This document shows, one piece after another, positions 16,800 through 24,722 of a stretch of 64,000 nt of DNA. A program made the position numbers and the translations under genes. The DNA is taken from assembly GCA_963849885.1 (NCBI GenBank), contig CAWKIV010000009.1, forward strand, positions 248,001-312,000, written 5' to 3'. The notes under the pieces are model-generated. The model searched no databases. It was given only the letters and a program-made list of their open reading frames with translations, and was not told the origin of the DNA. The DNA is from CADCTP01 sp963849885 (GTDB taxonomy: Bacteria; Actinomycetota; Actinomycetes; Mycobacteriales; CADCTP01). Positions within the stretch are counted from its first letter, which is position 1. Every line of letters starts with the position of its first letter.

Positions 16800-17134
16800 G
16801 GACCCGGGCGCTGGTGCTGGTCGGCCTGCTGGTCGCGCTGGTGCTCGCCGGCGGGGTGAGCTACTACGCCTCGGCCAGCCCGGACGGGCTGGAGAAGGTG
16901 GCCGAGGACAAGGGCTTCGTCGACAGCGCGACCGACCACGACCTGGCCGACTCGCCGGTGGCGGACTACTCGGTGCGCGGCGTCGACGACGCCCGGCTGT
17001 CCGGCGGGCTGGCCGGCGTGATCGGCGTGCTGGCCACGCTGGCGGTCGGTGGGGTCCTGTTCACCGTGGTGAGCCACCGGCGGCGGGAGGGCACCGGGGC
17101 CGCGGACAGCCCGGAGCCCGCAGCCCGGCAGTGA
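16796..17134 (+). CDS. cbiN: CbiN/PDGLE-domain subunit of the cobalt/nickel ECF transporter
   Basis: The 112-residue protein has an N-terminal membrane helix (ALVLVGLLVALVLAGGVSYY), then an outward SPDGLEKVAEDKGF, the PDGLE signature, and a second helix near the C-terminus (LAGVIGVLATLAVGGVLFTVV) with a basic cytoplasmic end. CbiN-type subunits help load metal into CbiM. ATG 16796 overlaps the cbiM stop, and its own stop overlaps the GTG of cbiQ. Confidence 0.9.
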   Translation: MRTRALVLVGLLVALVLAGGVSYYASASPDGLEKVAEDKGFVDSATDHDLADSPVADYSVRGVDDARLSGGLAGVIGVLATLAVGGVLFTVVSHRRREGTGAADSPEPAARQ

Positions 17135-17895
17135 GCGCCGGGCACGCCCACGCCGGCTACGTCCGGCGCGACTCGCCGGTGCACCGGCTGCCGCCGGAGT
17201 GCAAGCTGCTCGCCGCCGTCGCCTTCGTGCTCGTCGTGGTGAGCACGCCGCGGACCTGGTGGCCGGCCTTCGCCGCGTACGCGCTGCTGCTGGCCGGGGT
17301 GGCCGCGCTGGCCCGGGTGCCGGCCCGGACCGTGCTGCGGCGGACCGTGGTGGAGGCGCCGTTCGTCGCCTTCGCGCTGCTGCTGCCGTTCGTCGCGCAC
17401 GGCGAGCGGGTCGACGTGCTCGGCCTGTCGGTGAGCCGGCCCGGGCTGCTCGGCGCCGGCAACGTGCTGGCCAAGGCGACGCTCGGGGTGGTGACGTCGA
17501 TCCTGCTGGTGGCCACGACCGAGCAGCGGGCGCTGCTGGTCGGGCTGGAGCGGCTGCGGCTGCCGGCCCGGCTGGTGCAGATCACCTCGTTCATGCTCCG
17601 GTACGCCGACGTGATCACCGGGGAGATGCGCCGGATGCGGATCGCCCGGGAGTCCCGCTGCTTCACCGCCCGGTCGGTGCGCGGCTGGCGCACCCTCGGG
17701 CACGCGGCCGGCGCGCTGTTCGTCCGCTGCTACGAGCGGGGCGAGCGGGTGCACCTGGCCATGCTGGCCCGCGGGTACACCGGCACCATGCCGGCGACCG
17801 GCGGGCCGGTCGCCGTGCCGCGGGCCTGGGCGGCCGCGTTCGCGCTGCCGGTGGCGGCCGGGCTGGTGCTGGCGGCCGGCGCGGTGCTGCGGTGA
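17131..17895 (+). CDS. cbiQ: ECF transporter T component CbiQ
   Basis: This is a 254-residue membrane protein of the CbiQ/EcfT family. After a charged N-terminus with SPVHRLPPECKLLAAVAF it has several hydrophobic helices. The two cytoplasmic Ala-Arg-type coupling motifs that contact the ATPase are visible (RIARESRCFTARSVRG, and MLARGYTGTMP). It couples ATP hydrolysis by CbiO to CbiM. GTG 17131 overlaps the cbiN stop and its end overlaps the cbiO GTG, so all four cbi genes are translationally coupled. Confidence 0.92.
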   Translation: MSAGHAHAGYVRRDSPVHRLPPECKLLAAVAFVLVVVSTPRTWWPAFAAYALLLAGVAALARVPARTVLRRTVVEAPFVAFALLLPFVAHGERVDVLGLSVSRPGLLGAGNVLAKATLGVVTSILLVATTEQRALLVGLERLRLPARLVQITSFMLRYADVITGEMRRMRIARESRCFTARSVRGWRTLGHAAGALFVRCYERGERVHLAMLARGYTGTMPATGGPVAVPRAWAAAFALPVAAGLVLAAGAVLR

Positions 17896-18656
17896 GCGGG
17901 GCGACGGCGGAGCCGGTCGCGGCGCTGGAGGTGGCGGGGCTGTCGTTCGCCTACCCGGACGGCTCCCCCGCGCTGCGCGACGTGTCGCTGCGGATCGGCC
18001 GCGGCGAGCGGGTGGCCCTGCTGGGTCCGAACGGCGCCGGCAAGACCACGCTGGTCCTGCACCTCAACGGCATCCTGTCCGGCGGCCCGGGCACCGTCCG
18101 GGTGGCCGGCCTCGCGGTCGGCAAGGACACCCTGCGCGAGGTGCGCCGCCGGGTCGGCATCGTCTTCCAGGACCCGGACGACCAGCTCTTCCTGCCCACC
18201 GTCGGCGAGGACGTCGCCTTCGGCCCGGCCAACCTCGGGCTGACCGGGCCCGCGCTGGCCGAGCGGGTCCGGTGGGCGCTGGACCAGGTCGGGATGGCCG
18301 ACGCGGCCGACCGGCCGCCGCACCACCTCAGCTTCGGCCAGCGCCGCCGGGTCGCGGTGGCCACCGTGCTGGCCATGGAGCCGGAGGTGCTGGTGCTGGA
18401 CGAGCCGTCCAGCAACCTGGACCCGGCGTCCCGCCGGGAGCTGGCCGAGATCCTGCTCCGGCTGGACGTGACCGTGCTGATGGTCACCCACGACCTGCCG
18501 TACGCGCTGCAGCTGTGCCCGCGCTCGGTGGTGCTGTCCGAGGGCCGGATGGTCGCCGACGGCCCGACGCCGGAGCTGCTCGCCGACGCCGAGCTGCTGG
18601 CCCGGCACCGGCTCGAGCTGCCGTACGGCTTCCAGCCGGTCCTCCGGGACGGTTGA
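17892..18656 (+). CDS. cbiO: ECF transporter ATPase CbiO
   Basis: The 254-residue ABC ATPase shows Walker A GPNGAGKTT (near residue 47), the Q-loop in FQDPDDQLF typical of ECF ATPases, signature LSFGQRRRVAVA, Walker B VLVLDEPSSNLD and the switch His in VTHDL. The usual signature LSGGQ is LSFGQ here, as in many CbiO proteins. Only one ATPase gene is present, so a CbiO homodimer is expected. The stop codon lies inside the -35 box of the next gene's promoter. Confidence 0.93.
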   Translation: MSGATAEPVAALEVAGLSFAYPDGSPALRDVSLRIGRGERVALLGPNGAGKTTLVLHLNGILSGGPGTVRVAGLAVGKDTLREVRRRVGIVFQDPDDQLFLPTVGEDVAFGPANLGLTGPALAERVRWALDQVGMADAADRPPHHLSFGQRRRVAVATVLAMEPEVLVLDEPSSNLDPASRRELAEILLRLDVTVLMVTHDLPYALQLCPRSVVLSEGRMVADGPTPELLADAELLARHRLELPYGFQPVLRDG

Positions 18657-18688
18657 CAAGGAGTCTTTCGAAAGCTTTACTTCGAAAC
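18653..18688 (+). promoter_or_regulatory. Promoter and twin-palindrome operator of the arsR-MFS operon
   Basis: TTGACA (18653-18658, perfect -35) and TTTACT (18676-18681) are 17 bp apart. The ATG follows 7 nt after the -10, so the mRNA is probably leaderless. The 8-bp palindrome TTTCGAAA lies in the spacer (18666-18673). A second core, TTCGAA (18681-18686), overlaps the start point; the two centres are 14 bp apart. The -35 overlaps the cbiO stop. Autorepression by the ArsR-type product is the likely function. Confidence 0.65.
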
Positions 18689-19294
18689 ATGCCTTCCGAA
18701 CACCGCCGGCTCTCCGACCCGCGCGAGCTGCGCGCGCTGAGCCACCCGACCCGGTTGGCGCTGCTCGACCTGCTCGACGCCGAGGGCCCGATGACCGCCA
18801 CCCAGGCCGGCGAGCTGATGGGCGAGTCGCCGGCCAGCGCGTCGTTCCACCTGCGGACGCTGGCCAAGTACGGGTTCGTCGAGGAGGCGCCCGGCGGCCG
18901 GGGCCGGCAGCGGCCGTGGCAGATCACCCTGGAGACCCAGGAGATCCGCGAGGAGGACCTCAGCGCGGAGGGCAAGATCGCCGCCGACGCGTTCGTCGAG
19001 CTGCTGCGCGAGCGGGATCTGCAGCGGCTGCACACCTGGGCGCGGACGCGGGAGCACTACCCCCGGCTCTGGCGGGACGCGGCGAAGGAGATGCGGCTCT
19101 CGATCCACCTCACCGCGGACGAGCTCGACGGGCTCCGCAAGGCGTTCGAAGCCGCGCTGGCGCCGTACGTGGACCGGGAGGTGACCGGCGACCGGCCGGC
19201 CGGCTCCCTGCCGGTCTCCATCGGCCTGCACGCCGTCCCGATGCGGCCGCCCGCCGCCGGGACGCCCGACACCACCTCCGAGGAGCGGTCATGA
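18689..19294 (+). CDS. ArsR-family winged-helix regulator with extended C-terminal domain
   Basis: The 201-residue protein has an ArsR-type wHTH at residues 10-90 (RELRALSHPTRLALLDLL, then TATQAGELMGESPASASFHLRTLAKYGFVEE). The classical CVC metal motif is absent, so it is not an arsenic sensor of the standard kind. The C-terminal half (RLHTWARTREHYPRLWRD, LTADELDGLRKAFEAAL) is the accessory domain common in actinobacterial ArsR proteins beside MFS genes. ATG 18689 fits the leaderless promoter. The stop overlaps the MFS start (ATGA), so it should control its own efflux gene. Confidence 0.88.
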   Translation: MPSEHRRLSDPRELRALSHPTRLALLDLLDAEGPMTATQAGELMGESPASASFHLRTLAKYGFVEEAPGGRGRQRPWQITLETQEIREEDLSAEGKIAADAFVELLRERDLQRLHTWARTREHYPRLWRDAAKEMRLSIHLTADELDGLRKAFEAALAPYVDREVTGDRPAGSLPVSIGLHAVPMRPPAAGTPDTTSEERS

Positions 19295-20615
19295 AGGGTG
19301 CTCTGGCCAACCGGGACCTGCGGATCTACCTGGCCGCCAACCTGCTCTCGCTGGTCGGCAGCGGCGCGCTCTGGCTCGCCCTCGGCATCTGGGCCAAGTC
19401 GATCACCGGCTCCTCCGCCGCCGCCGGCATGGTGATCTTCGCCGTGCTGGCGCCGCCGGTGCTGCTCGCCCCGGCCGCCGGCATGCTGGTCGACCGGGTC
19501 CGCCGCCGCCCGCTGCTGATCGCCGTCAACGTGGTGACCGCCGCGGTGGTGCTGCTCCTGCTGCTGGTCGGCGACGACGGCCCGCTCTGGCTGCTGTACG
19601 CGGTGGCCGCCGGCTACGGCGCCTCCTACGCGGTGCTCCGGTCCGCGCAGTCGGCGCTGCTGCGCACGCTGGTGACCGACGACACCGAGCTCGGCGCCGC
19701 GAACGCCGCGCTGCAGACCATCGCCTCGGTGTCCCGGCTGCTCGCCCCGGTCGCCGGGGCCGGGCTCTACGCCGCGGTCGGCCCGCACTCGGTGGTGCTG
19801 CTGGACGCGGCCACCTTCCTGGCCGCGGTGGCCGGGCTGGTGCTGCTGCGGGTCGTCGAGCCGCCGCCGGTGCCGGCCACCGGGTCCTGGCGCGCCGAGG
19901 TCGGCGCCGGCATCGTGCACCTGCGCCGGACCGTGGTGCTCCGCCAGATCGTCGGCGCGGTGTCCTTCGCGATGCTGGTGGTCGGCTTCATCGAGGTGCT
20001 CATGTTCGCGGTCGCGGACGCCGGGCTCGGCCGCTCCCCCGCCTTCGTCGGCGTGCTCGACCTCGCCTTCGGCATCGGCTCGGTGGCCGGCGGGCTGCTC
20101 ACCGCGCGGCTGCTGCGGCGGATCGGCCCCGGGCGGTCGGTGACGACCGGGCTGGCCGTGGTCGCGACCGGTGCGCTGCTGCTGGTGACCTCGCTGGTGC
20201 CGGTGGCGCTGGTCGGGATGGTCGTGCTCGGGCTGGGCGTGCCGCCGATCGTGGCCGGGATGGCCACGACGCTGCAGCGGTTGACCCCGCCGCACCTGCA
20301 GGGCCGCACCTTCTCCGCGGTGGACGTGCTGATCACCACCCCGCAGAGCCTGTCGATCGCGCTCGGCGCGATCCTGATCGCGACGGTGGACCACCGGGTG
20401 CTGCTGGTCGCCATGACCGTCGGCCTGCTGCTGGCCGCGATCTACCTGGGCACCCGCCCCGAGCAGAAGCTGCCCGGCGAGCCGGCGCCCGACGCCGTCC
20501 CCGCCGCGGCATCCCCGCCGCGGTCACCCCGGACACGGTCACCCCGGCGACGCCGGCACCGGACACCGTCGCGCCGGCCGGTGCGACGCGGCAGCCCGAG
20601 CCGGCCGGCGCCTAG
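19291..20615 (+). CDS. MFS exporter, C-terminal tail frameshifted
   Basis: Twelve hydrophobic segments and motif-A-like DRVRRRPLL near residue 70 mark a drug/proton antiporter-type MFS protein. It is co-transcribed with the ArsR gene upstream (ATGA overlap). The raw frame runs to 20673 and ends in an implausible Arg/Ser/Pro string that passes through a 13-bp terminator hairpin. One missing base near 20510-20521 (for example G after TCCCC) restores a natural Ala/Pro/Thr tail (VTPDTVTPATPAPDTV) ending at TAG 20613-20615, before the terminator, for 441 residues. I take 20615 as the true end. Substrate unknown. Confidence 0.85.
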
Positions 20616-20627
20616 CGCCGACGGCGA

Positions 20628-20661
20628 ACGGCCCGGCCCCGGAGGTGCGGGGCCGGGCCGT
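20628..20661. terminator. Strong intrinsic terminator-like hairpin between convergent genes
   Basis: ACGGCCCGGCCCC (20628-20640) and GGGGCCGGGCCGT (20649-20661) are perfect 13-bp complements with an 8-nt loop. It lies just after the corrected MFS stop (20615) and just before the end of the SPFH gene on the other strand (20670), so it can serve both. Confidence 0.75.
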
Positions 20662-20669
20662 CTCGGTGA

Positions 20670-22097
20670 CTAGCGCTGGCCGGGCGGCGGGCCGTAGCCG
20701 GGCGGCGGCTCCTGCTGGCCGTCCGACGGGCGCTGACCCTGGCCGGGGTAGCCGGGGCCGGAGTAGCCGCGGCCCGGCTCCTGGCCGCCGGGGTAGCCCT
20801 GGTTGCGCTGGTCGCTCGGCCCACCGTACGGAGCCCGCTGGTATTCCCCCGACCGCGGCCCGGTGAACGGCTGCGGGGGCGGCGGGGCGGACGGCGGCAG
20901 CGCCCGCGGCGCGGCGTCCCCCTGGCCGGTCGGCTCGGGGTCCGGCTCGGCCGGGGTGGTGTCGTCGAAGGACAGCCCGCGGTGGGCCGCCGCGGTCTCC
21001 TCGTCCCGGTCGGACGCGCGGATCTCCGCCTCCGGCTGCAGCCTGGCCGGCTGCAGCTTCGAGTCGAACCAGTCCTCGGTGTCGAGCGTCTCGTACGTCT
21101 TCCGCGGCTTGTCGTCCGTCGCCTTGGCCGCCTCGGTCAGCCAGCTCGCGCCGCCCTCGCCCGCCTCGCCGCCGGCCAGCCCGGCCAGCCCCTGCAGCGC
21201 CTGCGAGAACTCGCTCGGGATGATCCACACCTTGTTCGCGTCGCCCTGGGCGATCTGCGGCAGCGTCTGCAGGTATTGGTAGGCCAGCAGCTTCGGATCG
21301 GGGTCGGAGGCGTGGATGGACGCGAAGACGGTCTCGATCGCCTTGGCCTGGCCCTGGGCGGCCAGGTAGCGGGCGGCCCGCTCACCCTCGGCCCGCAGGA
21401 TGCGCGACTGCCGCTCGGCCTCGGCGGCCAGGATCGCGGACTGCTTCGCACCCTCCGCGGCCAGGATCTGCGCCGCCTTCTGGCCCTCGGCGGTCTTGAT
21501 CGAGGACTCCCGCGCGCCCTCGGCCTGCAGGATGATCGCGCGCTTGTCCCGGTCGGCGCGCATCTGCTTCTCCATCGCGTCCTGGATGGAGGGCGGCGGG
21601 TCGATCGCCTTGAGCTCGACCCGGGCGACCCGGATGCCCCACTTGCCGGTCGCGTCGTCCAGCTCGCCGCGCAGCTTGGTGTTGATCTCGTCGCGGGAGG
21701 TCAGCGTCTGCTCCAGGTTCATCGAGCCGACCACGTTGCGGAGCGTGGTCACGGTCAGCTGCTCGACCGCCTGGATGTAGTTCGCGATCTCGTACGTCGC
21801 CGCGCGCGGGTCGGTGACCTGGAAGTAGATGACCGTGTCGATGTTCACGGTCAGGTTGTCCGCGGTGATCACCGGCTGCGGCGGGAACGAGACGACCTGC
21901 TCGCGCAGGTCGATCATGGCCCGCACCCGGTCCACGAACGGGACCAGCACGTGCGGCCCCGGGTCCAGCGTGCGCGAGTAGCTGCCGAGCCGCTCGACCA
22001 CCCCGGCCCGCGCCTGCGGGATGATCCGGATGCTGCGCACGAGCACGACGACCACCAGCGCGATGACGACCAGCGCGACGATCAGACCGGCTTCCAT
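20670..22097 (-). CDS. SPFH/band-7 (stomatin-like) membrane scaffold protein
   Basis: The 475-residue protein has one N-terminal membrane segment (residues 4-22), then the SPFH domain (VERLGSYSRTLDPGPHVLVPFVD through ELKAIDPPPSIQDAME). A long Ala/Glu/Arg coiled coil follows (residues 190-265, repeated AEGxR/K units). The last 130 residues are Pro/Gly/Gln-rich and probably disordered. Stomatin/QmcA-type proteins form membrane microdomain scaffolds. It is paired with an NfeD gene 22 bp or more upstream, the conserved partner family. Its stop shares the CTAG tetranucleotide with the uncorrected MFS frame. Confidence 0.9.
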   Translation of the reverse strand: MEAGLIVALVVIALVVVVLVRSIRIIPQARAGVVERLGSYSRTLDPGPHVLVPFVDRVRAMIDLREQVVSFPPQPVITADNLTVNIDTVIYFQVTDPRAATYEIANYIQAVEQLTVTTLRNVVGSMNLEQTLTSRDEINTKLRGELDDATGKWGIRVARVELKAIDPPPSIQDAMEKQMRADRDKRAIILQAEGARESSIKTAEGQKAAQILAAEGAKQSAILAAEAERQSRILRAEGERAARYLAAQGQAKAIETVFASIHASDPDPKLLAYQYLQTLPQIAQGDANKVWIIPSEFSQALQGLAGLAGGEAGEGGASWLTEAAKATDDKPRKTYETLDTEDWFDSKLQPARLQPEAEIRASDRDEETAAAHRGLSFDDTTPAEPDPEPTGQGDAAPRALPPSAPPPPQPFTGPRSGEYQRAPYGGPSDQRNQGYPGGQEPGRGYSGPGYPGQGQRPSDGQQEPPPGYGPPPGQR

Positions 22098-22119
22098 GAC
22101 CCCATCCCCACTGTGGTCG

Positions 22120-22551
22120 TCACTCGTGCGACCACACGACCGCGGTCGCTCCGCGGATCTCCATCACCTGCACGGTCGAGCCGACCGGCAGCACCTGCAG
22201 CGGGTCGTACGACAGGGCCGACCACTCCTCGCCGGCCAGCTTGACCCGGCCGCCGTACTGGTCGACCGTGCGGACGACCACCGCGTTGCGGCCCTTGAGC
22301 GCCTCGATGCCGGTCTTCTCGTGGCTCGGCAGGGCCAGCCGGCGCTTGGCCAGCGGCCGCACCACCGCGACCAGCCCGAAGGCGCTGATCGCGAACACCC
22401 CGACCTGCAGCGCCACCGGCGCGCCGAGCGCCGCCGCGCCGGCGGTGGCCAGCGCCGCACCCGCCAGCATGAGCAGGACGAGGTCGAGCGAGAGCGCCTC
22501 GGCGATGGCCAGGACGCCGGCTGCGATGAGCCAGATCAACCATGCGGGCAC
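22120..22551 (-). CDS. NfeD-family membrane protein
   Basis: The 143-residue short NfeD protein has three or four hydrophobic segments (PAWLIWLIAAGVLAIAEAL onward). A C-terminal OB-fold domain follows (GRNAVVVRTVDQYGGRVKLAGEEWSAL, then PVGSTVQVMEIRG). NfeD proteins work with SPFH proteins, as the neighbouring gene shows. GTG 22551 is chosen because it begins at the conserved PAW segment and a -10-like CAGAAT lies 7 nt upstream; ATG 22560 is possible. Confidence 0.85.
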   Translation of the reverse strand: MPAWLIWLIAAGVLAIAEALSLDLVLLMLAGAALATAGAAALGAPVALQVGVFAISAFGLVAVVRPLAKRRLALPSHEKTGIEALKGRNAVVVRTVDQYGGRVKLAGEEWSALSYDPLQVLPVGSTVQVMEIRGATAVVWSHE

Positions 22552-22653
22552 AAGGCACATTCTGCCACTTGCGCCCTGGTCAGCCGCGCTCAGGGCGATC
22601 ACGTCCCGGTCACGCCGGGCCGGTCTCCCGGGTGGCCGGGACACCGGTCCCGG

Positions 22654-23460
22654 TCAGGCCGTGACGAAGTCGATGAGCTCCTCGACCGAGCGCAGCAGCG
22701 GCACCTCGAGATCGGCGTACGAGTCGACCGCGGCCAGCACCCGCCGCCAGCCGTCCCGCGGGTCGCCCCAGCCCAGCGCCCGGCAGACGCCGGTCTTCCA
22801 GTCCTCGCCGCGCGGCACCACCGGCCAGCCGCGGATGCCGAGCGCGGCCGGCTTCACCGCCTGCCAGACGTCGACGTACGGGTGGCCGAGGACGAGCACC
22901 TCGGGGTGCCGCACGCCGGCCACGATCCGGCTCTCCTTGGAGCCGGGGACGAGGTGGTCGACCAGCACGCCGAGCCGGCGGCCGCGCTCCGGGGCGAAGC
23001 CGCGGACCCGGTCGGCCAGCTCGTCGATGCCGTCCAGCGGCTCCACCACCACCGCCTCGACCCGCAGGTCGTCGCCCCACACCCGCTCCACCAGGGCGGC
23101 GTCGTGCACGCCCTCGACCCAGATCCGGCTGCCCCGGGCGACCTGGGCCCGGGCCCGCGGCACCGCGATCGAGCCGGACGCGGTGCGGCCCGGGGTGCGC
23201 GGCGCCGGCGCGGGCCGCGGCCGGACCAGCGTGACCGGCTTGCCGTCGAGCAGGAAGCCGGCCGCCGCCAGCGGGAACACCCGGCGCCGGCCACGCCGGT
23301 CCTCCAGCGTCACCGCGTCCTTGGCGCAGCCGACCACGGCGCCGCAGAACCCGTCGCCGGCCACCTCGACCACCAGGTCGGCCTCGGCCGGCACCTCCGG
23401 GATCACCCGCTTCCGCCGCCAGTCCCCGGCCAGCACGTCGGTCCCGTAGTCCCTCACCAC
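22654..23460 (-). CDS. DUF3097 family protein
   Basis: This 268-residue soluble protein carries the conserved DUF3097 blocks: DYGTDVLAGDWRRKRVIPE at the N-terminus, GSRIWVEGVHDAALVERVWGDDLR in the middle and GVLVDHLVPGSKESRI near residue 170. The middle block resembles a Toprim-like fold, but no activity has been assigned. GTG 23460 or 23457 begins the conserved region; the frame stays open much further upstream (23841) through the repeat region, which I treat as non-coding. Found mainly in actinobacteria. Confidence 0.85.
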   Translation of the reverse strand: MVRDYGTDVLAGDWRRKRVIPEVPAEADLVVEVAGDGFCGAVVGCAKDAVTLEDRRGRRRVFPLAAAGFLLDGKPVTLVRPRPAPAPRTPGRTASGSIAVPRARAQVARGSRIWVEGVHDAALVERVWGDDLRVEAVVVEPLDGIDELADRVRGFAPERGRRLGVLVDHLVPGSKESRIVAGVRHPEVLVLGHPYVDVWQAVKPAALGIRGWPVVPRGEDWKTGVCRALGWGDPRDGWRRVLAAVDSYADLEVPLLRSVEELIDFVTA

Positions 23461-23538
23461 CCCACCCTCGACCACGCCGCCACCGCTCCCCACCCGACAC
23501 GCCGACCCGCTACCGACCCCAACCACCGAACCCCCCGA

Positions 23539-23656
23539 CGAGCGACGCCTCCCACCCACGAGCGACGCCGTCCCACCCACGAGCGACGCCTCCCACTCAC
23601 GACGAGCCGCCGCACCGCGCCGGCGGCGTCCCTCACGGGGCCGGCGGCGTCGCTCG
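23539..23656. repeat. Phased box array A: CGAGCGACGCC, three direct then two inverted copies
   Basis: Perfect copies of CGAGCGACGCC start at 23539, 23559 and 23580. Inverted copies follow: GGCGTCCCTCA (23625-23635, degenerate) and GGCGTCGCTCG (23646-23656, perfect). Spacings are 20, 21 and 21 bp, about two helical turns, as for a cooperatively bound protein. Array B at 44121-44232 has the same design. Confidence 0.75.
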
Positions 23657-23787
23657 GGATTGCCGACACGCGCGGATCGGCGCCGGATGCGGCGGGCGCC
23701 AGTGCGTGGCGGGCGGCGGGCGGCGGCGGCCGGGGCGGGCGCCGGGGCGGCGCCGGCGGCGGGCAGCGGCGGGCGGCGGCGGGCAGC

Positions 23788-23813
23788 GGGGCGGGGTGGG
23801 CGTGGGTGGGGTG
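23788..23813 (+). promoter_or_regulatory. G-quadruplex motif in the leader of the hypothetical gene
   Basis: Five runs of three or four G are separated by loops of 1, 1, 3 and 1 nt on the plus strand, a strong G4-forming pattern. It ends 33 bp before GTG 23847, so it would be in the promoter or 5' leader. Confidence 0.5.
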
Positions 23814-23846
23814 GAGGCTGGGCGGGTGTCGGAGGGGGCACGTAAT

Positions 23847-24611
23847 GTGACTCGCGTGCGGGTGCGCTCGGGAGTCTTCGCCGCGTGGGCGTCGGCCTGG
23901 TTGGCCGGCGAGGCGGCGTACGACGACGTCCTGACCAGGGTGACCGGCGCGGACGAGCCGCACCGGGTGGCCGGCGCGCCGGTGGCCGACACCGAGGTCC
24001 CGCTCGGCTGGGTGCTGCCGGTGCTGCGGGAGCGCTCGTCGGACGGGGTGTCGGTGGTGCTGCCGGTGCCGGGTGACCCGCGCGGGCTGCCCGGGCCGGG
24101 CCCGTTCAGCACGGCGGCGCTGGCCGCCGGGGAGGCGGTGCTCGGGCGCGGGTTCGGGCTGGTCCCGGCGATCACCGAGCACGGCTCGGCGTTGGGCAGC
24201 CGGACCACCTGCGTGCGGTGGACGGCGTACGAGGTGGCGGCGCCGGCGCCGGACCCGCTGACCGTCGCCGAGGCCGAGCACGACCTGACCGCGGCGACCC
24301 GGGACGCGGCGTCGGCGCTGGCCGCGCTGGACATCGCCAGCTGGCGGCCGGAGATGGCCGACGGGCTGGCCCGGGTGCGCCGCGGCAGCACCCCGGACCT
24401 GCCACCCGGGCACGACGGCCGGGCGGTGCGGCTGCTCGCCCAGGCCGACCGGCTGGCCACGGTGCTCGACCTGGCCGCGGTGGACGCGCCGGGCGGCTCG
24501 GTGACCAGCGCCGAGGCGCGGGCCCGGGACGAGGCGCTGCGGCCGCTGCGGACCGCGGTCCGGCGGGCCCGGGTGGCCGCGTACAACGCGGTCCCCTCCC
24601 GCCACCACTGA
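23847..24611 (+). CDS. Conserved actinobacterial hypothetical protein
   Basis: The 254-residue soluble protein has GTG 23847 placed 8 nt after GGAGGGGG. The N-terminal half mixes strand and helix (FAAWASAWLAGEAAYDDVLTRVTG, then LGWVLPVLRERSSDGVSVVLPVPGDP). The C-terminal half is helical with many Ala/Arg (residues 150-254). I see no catalytic motif, signal peptide or membrane segment. Related proteins of unknown function are, from memory, found in many actinobacteria. It precedes the radical SAM gene by 111 bp with a hairpin between, so co-transcription is uncertain. Confidence 0.75.
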   Translation: MTRVRVRSGVFAAWASAWLAGEAAYDDVLTRVTGADEPHRVAGAPVADTEVPLGWVLPVLRERSSDGVSVVLPVPGDPRGLPGPGPFSTAALAAGEAVLGRGFGLVPAITEHGSALGSRTTCVRWTAYEVAAPAPDPLTVAEAEHDLTAATRDAASALAALDIASWRPEMADGLARVRRGSTPDLPPGHDGRAVRLLAQADRLATVLDLAAVDAPGGSVTSAEARARDEALRPLRTAVRRARVAAYNAVPSRHH

Positions 24612-24617
24612 GCCATC

Positions 24618-24632
24618 CCGGGGCGACCCCGG
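24618..24632. terminator. Small stable hairpin after the hypothetical gene
   Basis: CCGGGG (24618-24623) and CCCCGG (24627-24632) flank a CGA triloop, 6 nt after the stop codon at 24611. No U tract. Confidence 0.35.
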
Positions 24633-24722
24633 ACGGCCCGCGGCGGACGTCGGGGTTGGTGAAGGTGATCCGCGGGCGGCGCCGGGGCGGCATCATGAGC
24701 CGGAGCGGACGGGGAGGGCGCC

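Larger units (their letters stand above)
23461..23846. other. 386-bp divergent intergenic region: C-rich half, box array, G-rich half
   Basis: No gene is supported. The left 75 bp is almost pure C/A on the plus strand. The middle holds the box array (23539-23656). The right 130 bp is G-rich and ends at the ribosome site of the next gene. Both flanking genes therefore have G-rich sense-strand leaders. The same layout is found at 44018-44338. Confidence 0.75.

Noticed and set aside
20616..20673. Last 19 codons of the uncorrected MFS frame
   Set aside because: They pass through a perfect 13-bp terminator stem and do not resemble a protein tail.
23461..23841. N-terminal extension of the DUF3097 protein
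   Set aside because: The open frame crosses the box array and is Arg/Pro-rich without homology; the conserved protein starts at 23460 or 23457.
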